DNA of 64,000 bases, from contig NZ_JAVDWH010000001.1 of assembly GCF_031457275.1 (NCBI RefSeq), positions 1,178,001 to 1,242,000 of the forward strand. Reading direction: 5' to 3'. Position 1 is the stretch's first letter; every line of letters begins with the position of its first letter. Shown here one piece after another: positions 60,637-64,000 of this stretch. Below the pieces are notes generated by a model that saw nothing but the letters and a program-made list of their open reading frames with translations, did not search any database and was not told where the DNA came from. The stretch is from Aeromicrobium panaciterrae. GTDB lineage: Bacteria > Actinomycetota > Actinomycetes > Propionibacteriales > Nocardioidaceae. The position numbers and the translations under genes were made by a program.

Positions 60637-61758
60637 ATGCGCGAGTATCTCGTCGTCTTCGGCATCTCCCTGGGAGTCACCTATCTCCTGGCATCAATCG
60701 CGCGCCAGCTCGCCGTACGCTTCGGCGCCGTTGCGCGAGTGCGTGACCGTGACGTGCACGCGATCCCGACGCCCTACTTCGGCGGTCCCGCGATGTTCGG
60801 CGGATTGCTGTCGGCCTATCTCGTCTCAATGCATCTGCCGTTCCTGTCGCTCGCCGACTCGACCGTGTTCGGTCCCGTGCGCGGAGTATTGCTCGGCGGC
60901 GCCGTCATCTGCTTGGTCGGCATCATCGACGACCTGTACGAGCTCGACGCACTCAGCAAGTTCGCCGGGCAGGTGCTCGCCGCGATCATCGTCGTGACCC
61001 AGGGCGTGCAGTTCTTCTACCTGCCGCTCTATGGCAACTACCTCGGCCTCGACCAAATCCAGGCCATGATCTTCACGGTCATCCTGATTGTCGGCACGGC
61101 AAATGCGGTTAACTTCGTCGACGGTCTCGACGGTTTGGCCGCCGGCATCGTCGCGATCGGTGCTGTGGCGTTCTTCGCGTACGCGTTCATCCTCGCGGTC
61201 GAGAACGGGGAGACCCGCGCGATTGCCGCGGCCCTGCTGACGGCGGCTCTGGCGGGTGCCTGCATCGGCATCCTCCCGCACAACTTCTTCCCAGCCCGAA
61301 TGTTCATCGGCGACTCGGGGTCGATGCTGATCGGGTTCGTGCTCGCCTGCTCCTCGATCAGTCTGACCGGCCAGTTCCCGGCGACGAGCCTGACCGAGGG
61401 TGTTGGTGGCGCGGAGGCGAGTTTCCTGCCGGCTCTGCTCCCGCTGATCCTCCCGTTCACGATCCTGCTGGTGCCGTTCATCGACCTCGGCCTCGCCGTG
61501 GTCCGACGTACGCGGGCCGGAAGGTCCCCTTTCAGCCCGGACAAGATGCACATCCATCACCGGCTACTCGAGATCGGCCACTCCCACCGACGTGCAGTGC
61601 TGCTGATGTACGCGGGAGCCGGGCTGGTGGCGTTCGGCAGCGTTGTGATCAGCTTGTTCAGCGGATGGCAGTCGATCGTCGGATTCGGAGTCCTCGCCGT
61701 GCTCACAGCGGCAGCAGTTTTCGTACTCCCCAAGCTCGACGAGAAGGTCTGGTCTTAG
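60637..61758 (+). CDS. wecA: MraY/WecA-family polyprenyl-phosphate GlcNAc-1-phosphate transferase
   Basis: A 373-residue membrane enzyme with about 11 helices. The Asp-rich sites are VGIIDDLYELD and NFVDGLDGLAAG. The catalytic/UDP-binding region is FIGDSGSMLIGF, and the His loop is PDKMHIHHRLLEIGHSHR. It begins lipid-linked synthesis of the cell-wall linkage unit or other envelope glycans (Rv1302/Rfe in mycobacteria, same neighbourhood). It follows the tsaC-like gene by 3 bp. Confidence 0.92.
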   Translation: MREYLVVFGISLGVTYLLASIARQLAVRFGAVARVRDRDVHAIPTPYFGGPAMFGGLLSAYLVSMHLPFLSLADSTVFGPVRGVLLGGAVICLVGIIDDLYELDALSKFAGQVLAAIIVVTQGVQFFYLPLYGNYLGLDQIQAMIFTVILIVGTANAVNFVDGLDGLAAGIVAIGAVAFFAYAFILAVENGETRAIAAALLTAALAGACIGILPHNFFPARMFIGDSGSMLIGFVLACSSISLTGQFPATSLTEGVGGAEASFLPALLPLILPFTILLVPFIDLGLAVVRRTRAGRSPFSPDKMHIHHRLLEIGHSHRRAVLLMYAGAGLVAFGSVVISLFSGWQSIVGFGVLAVLTAAAVFVLPKLDEKVWS

Positions 61759-61872
61759 GGGTTACCCAAGTTGGAGCGCCTTTGACGCTCGTGATAACTT
61801 TCACGAACAGATTGCGAGCCTTGCTCGTGACCCCGAACCACCGAGGATGGCCGCCGAAAATGACGACCAACG

Positions 61873-62106
61873 ATGAACGATGAAGCACTCGACGGTTCTC
61901 CCGACGCGGCCTCACTTGGAGTCTGGCGACTCGTCGGTCTCGGAATGGTTTTCGTTGGCAACATCGTCGGTGGCCTCGTTCTCGGATGGCTCGCTGATCA
62001 ACACTGGAACACCTCGCCGGTCTTCGTCCTTTCGGGCATCGGACTCGGCATGGTCACCGCTTTCGTCAGCGCTTGGCTGCAGATCAGATCGTTCCTCCGC
62101 ACATGA
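61873..62106 (+). CDS. atpZ: AtpZ/AtpI family protein (ATP synthase-associated)
   Basis: A 77-residue protein with two helices: WRLVGLGMVFVGNIVGGLVLGWLADQ and PVFVLSGIGLGMVTAFVSAWL. The Gly-rich first helix and WLAD are AtpZ-like. These proteins precede the F1Fo operon and assist assembly or Mg transport. The 114-bp region before it (61759-61872) should hold the operon promoter; I see no certain hexamers. Confidence 0.85.
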   Translation: MNDEALDGSPDAASLGVWRLVGLGMVFVGNIVGGLVLGWLADQHWNTSPVFVLSGIGLGMVTAFVSAWLQIRSFLRT

Positions 62107-62136
62107 GGGACAGATGACAGAGAGGAGCTGGACACG

Positions 62137-62562
62137 ATGACCACGACTCCGTCCATCGTCCGCTCCATCCGCAACCAGAAGCGCGCGCTCATCACTGCCG
62201 GCTGCCTGGTTGTTGCCTCCGTCTGGATCAGTGTTCCCCTCGGCGAGTGGCGCGGCGGCATGTTCCTCGCGATCGGCATCGTCCTCGGCGCGATCAACCA
62301 CCTGCTCACCGAGCACTTCCTACTTCGCCAGGTCGAAGGCGGCGAGTTGCCGACCCGCAAGCAGTACGCCGCTGGTTCGGCCGTACGCCTGCTCGGCATC
62401 TCCGGCATCGCCGTAGTGATCGCCCTCGTCTTCTGGCCCCACGGTGCAGCCGTACTGTTCGGACTGGCCATTTTCCACTTGATCGCCCTGGTCTTCACGG
62501 GTATCCCGCTTCTCCGAGAGGTGCGCAAGGAATTGAACGAGCCAATCGAGGAGAAGGCATGA
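62137..62562 (+). CDS. atpI: ATP synthase protein I-like membrane protein
   Basis: A 141-residue protein with four hydrophobic segments, about 18-33, 40-58, 82-102 and 105-125. GLAIFHLIALVFTGIPLL matches AtpI-like proteins that precede atpB in actinobacteria. It is thought to help assemble the c-ring. Its stop overlaps atpB by 4 bp (ATGA). Confidence 0.8.
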   Translation: MTTTPSIVRSIRNQKRALITAGCLVVASVWISVPLGEWRGGMFLAIGIVLGAINHLLTEHFLLRQVEGGELPTRKQYAAGSAVRLLGISGIAVVIALVFWPHGAAVLFGLAIFHLIALVFTGIPLLREVRKELNEPIEEKA

Positions 62563-63341
62563 GCCTTGTAGCTGCTGGACTCGCAACCGAGACCGAGATC
62601 GAAGCCGGTCACCACACGACCTTCGAGTGGCTCGGACTGACGTTCAACTCCGACACCATGCTGTCGACGGCCGTCGCCGGCGTAGTCGTGCTGATCTTCG
62701 GTTTCCTGCTTCGCCGCTCGGTGACCGACGGCGTCCCCGGCAAGATTCAGCTGCTCTGGGAGTCACTCGTTGAGTGGGTTCAGGGCCTCACGCTCAGCAG
62801 CATCGGACGGCTCAACCCGTTCATCGTCCCGCTCGGCGTAGCGCTGTTCCTCTTCATCCTGATCGGCAACTGGTTCGAAGCCATCCCGACGGGGCACAAG
62901 CTCCCGCCGCCGGCCGCCGACACCAACATGACTTACGGCCTCGCGCTCGTCGTCATCATCGCCGTGCACACCTTCGGCATCCGTGAGGTCGGTCTTCGTC
63001 ACTACCTCAAGCCGTTCCTCTCGCCGCTGCACCTGATCGAAGAGATCGTCAAGCCGTTCAGCCTCGCACTGCGACTCTTCGGCAACATCTTCGCCGGCGG
63101 CATCATCCTCAGCCTGATCGGCCTGATCCCCAACTACGGTGCCTGGATCCCCGAAGTCCTCTGGAAGATCTTCGGCATGGCGATCGGCGGCATCCAGGCG
63201 TTCATCTTCACCCTGTTGACGATCCTCTACTTCGGATTCGCTGTGAGCCACGGCGGAGACGACGAGCACCACGACGAGCCAAAAGAGAAGAAGAAAAAGA
63301 AGGCCAAGAAGGCCGAAGAAAAAGTGGCCGTCGCGGCCTGA
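62559..63341 (+). CDS. atpB: F1Fo ATP synthase subunit a
   Basis: A 260-residue membrane subunit forming the proton half-channels. The essential Arg is in KPFSLALRLFGNIFAGGI near residue 175; NWFEAIPTG, and GGIQAFIFTLLTILYFGFAV at the last helix, are conserved. After the last helix there is an unusually charged tail (HGGDDEHHDEPKEKKKKKAK and on) rich in His/Asp then Lys. The start is ATG 62559. Confidence 0.95.
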   Translation: MSLVAAGLATETEIEAGHHTTFEWLGLTFNSDTMLSTAVAGVVVLIFGFLLRRSVTDGVPGKIQLLWESLVEWVQGLTLSSIGRLNPFIVPLGVALFLFILIGNWFEAIPTGHKLPPPAADTNMTYGLALVVIIAVHTFGIREVGLRHYLKPFLSPLHLIEEIVKPFSLALRLFGNIFAGGIILSLIGLIPNYGAWIPEVLWKIFGMAIGGIQAFIFTLLTILYFGFAVSHGGDDEHHDEPKEKKKKKAKKAEEKVAVAA

Positions 63342-63409
63342 GCTTCACCCCATACCTAAATAGCAATAGCAACATCCACGAACATCACGAGCGGGACCAC
63401 CGCCCGTGA

Positions 63410-63691
<282 letters not shown>

Positions 63692-63728
63692 CGAGTGCAG
63701 CACCTCTGAGCAGACGGGAACATCAGTG

Positions 63729-64000
63729 ATGCCCGAAACAACGTCGGCCGAGAGTAACTTCCTCGTCCCGAACGGCACGATCCTCTTTGAGATTCTTGCG
63801 TTCGCGATCCTGCTGTTCATCCTGGCCAAGTACGTCATCCCGCCGGTCAACAAGGGACTGACGGACCGCCAGGAGAACATTCGCCAGCAGTTCGCCGATG
63901 CCGAAAAGGCAAAGTCGGACGCCGAGGCTGAGAAGGAGTCCTACCGCGCGCAGATTGCTGACGCACGGCAGGAAGCCGCTCGCATCCGTGAGGAAGCCAA
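63729..64000 (+). CDS. atpF: F1Fo ATP synthase subunit b, 5' part (runs off the window)
   Basis: About 90 residues are visible. A short polar start is followed by the membrane anchor (GTILFEILAFAILLFILAKY) and PPVNKGLTDRQENI. A long charged helix, the peripheral stalk, then begins (QQFADAEKAKSDAEAEKESY). ATG 63729 is preferred, with GTG 63726 directly before it. It is third structural gene of the operon after atpB and atpE. Confidence 0.93.
   Translation, partial: MPETTSAESNFLVPNGTILFEILAFAILLFILAKYVIPPVNKGLTDRQENIRQQFADAEKAKSDAEAEKESYRAQIADARQEAARIREEA

Overview
The window looks like the chromosome of a high-GC actinobacterium. Actinobacterial markers include whiB1, pdtaS, a SigR/SigH-RsrA pair, the 24-residue ribosomal protein bL37, a multifunctional Kgd, a cysteine-free L36 paralogue, many GTG starts and many leaderless promoters. 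Two gene orders match Mycobacterium tuberculosis as I remember it: aroA-rsgA/SRAP/sigH-rshA/pdtaS-whiB1, and argS-lysA-hom-thrC-thrB-rho-rpmE-prfA-prmC-tsaC-wecA-atp. The overall style suggests Propionibacteriales (Nocardioidaceae, perhaps Aeromicrobium-like), but this is an impression, not a placement. I see no rRNA, insertion sequence, CRISPR array, prophage or replication origin.

Layout. 1-4.7 kb: the end of an acetoacetyl-CoA synthetase gene, the conserved trio SCO1664 family/DUF3090/histidine phosphatase, and an AHSA1-ArsR-AHSA1 operon with a perfect operator-like palindrome. 4.7-10.3 kb: a UvrA-like ABC protein behind a hairpin that hides its Shine-Dalgarno, a secreted DUF5995 protein, and a stress group (tandem Usp, flavin/PNPOx-type protein, DoxX) with DevR/DosR-like boxes. 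10.3-13.8 kb: a hydrolase, small membrane proteins, zinc-independent L36 behind a Zur-like box, ArfB, a PadR regulator with a nested palindrome, and a CBS protein. 13.9-17.6 kb: hisN-rsgA-aroA-doxX. 17.6-22 kb: an unusual sigma factor fused to an anti-sigma zinc motif, membrane segments and an exported domain, then SRAP, SigR-RsrA and bL37. 22-30.5 kb: thioesterase, IlvG-like TPP enzyme, DUF2785, PdtaS, WhiB1, malic enzyme, quinone-reductase-like enzyme and an AAA ATPase. 30.5-39.4 kb: DUF6104, Kgd, AlkZ-like winged-helix protein, OsmC, MpaB-like oxygenase, an alanine-dehydrogenase-fold enzyme and PurT.

At 39.5-42.8 kb lies the most foreign-looking stretch: a three-gene cassette (TPP enzyme, ATP-grasp ligase, SDR) between an intact tRNA-Arg(CCG) and a damaged second copy of that tRNA's 3' end, in the geometry expected of an integrated element. 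No integrase is present. The SDR start codon lies one base after the tRNA.

From 42.8 kb to the end is mostly core genome: response regulator, a structured intergenic segment with a 12-codon ORF, argS-lysA, a kinase-like protein, SoxR with AzlC/AzlD, an MFS transporter, the threonine operon, rho (with a prion-like Asn/Gln/Gly repeat), rpmE-prfA-prmC-tsaC-wecA, and the start of the ATP synthase operon (atpZ, atpI, atpB, atpE, partial atpF).

The strongest leads are the tRNA-Arg cassette with its tRNA-abutting SDR, the membrane-tethered ECF sigma fusion with its own ECF-type promoter, the structured segment upstream of argS, and the two-promoter/two-isoform layout of sigR.
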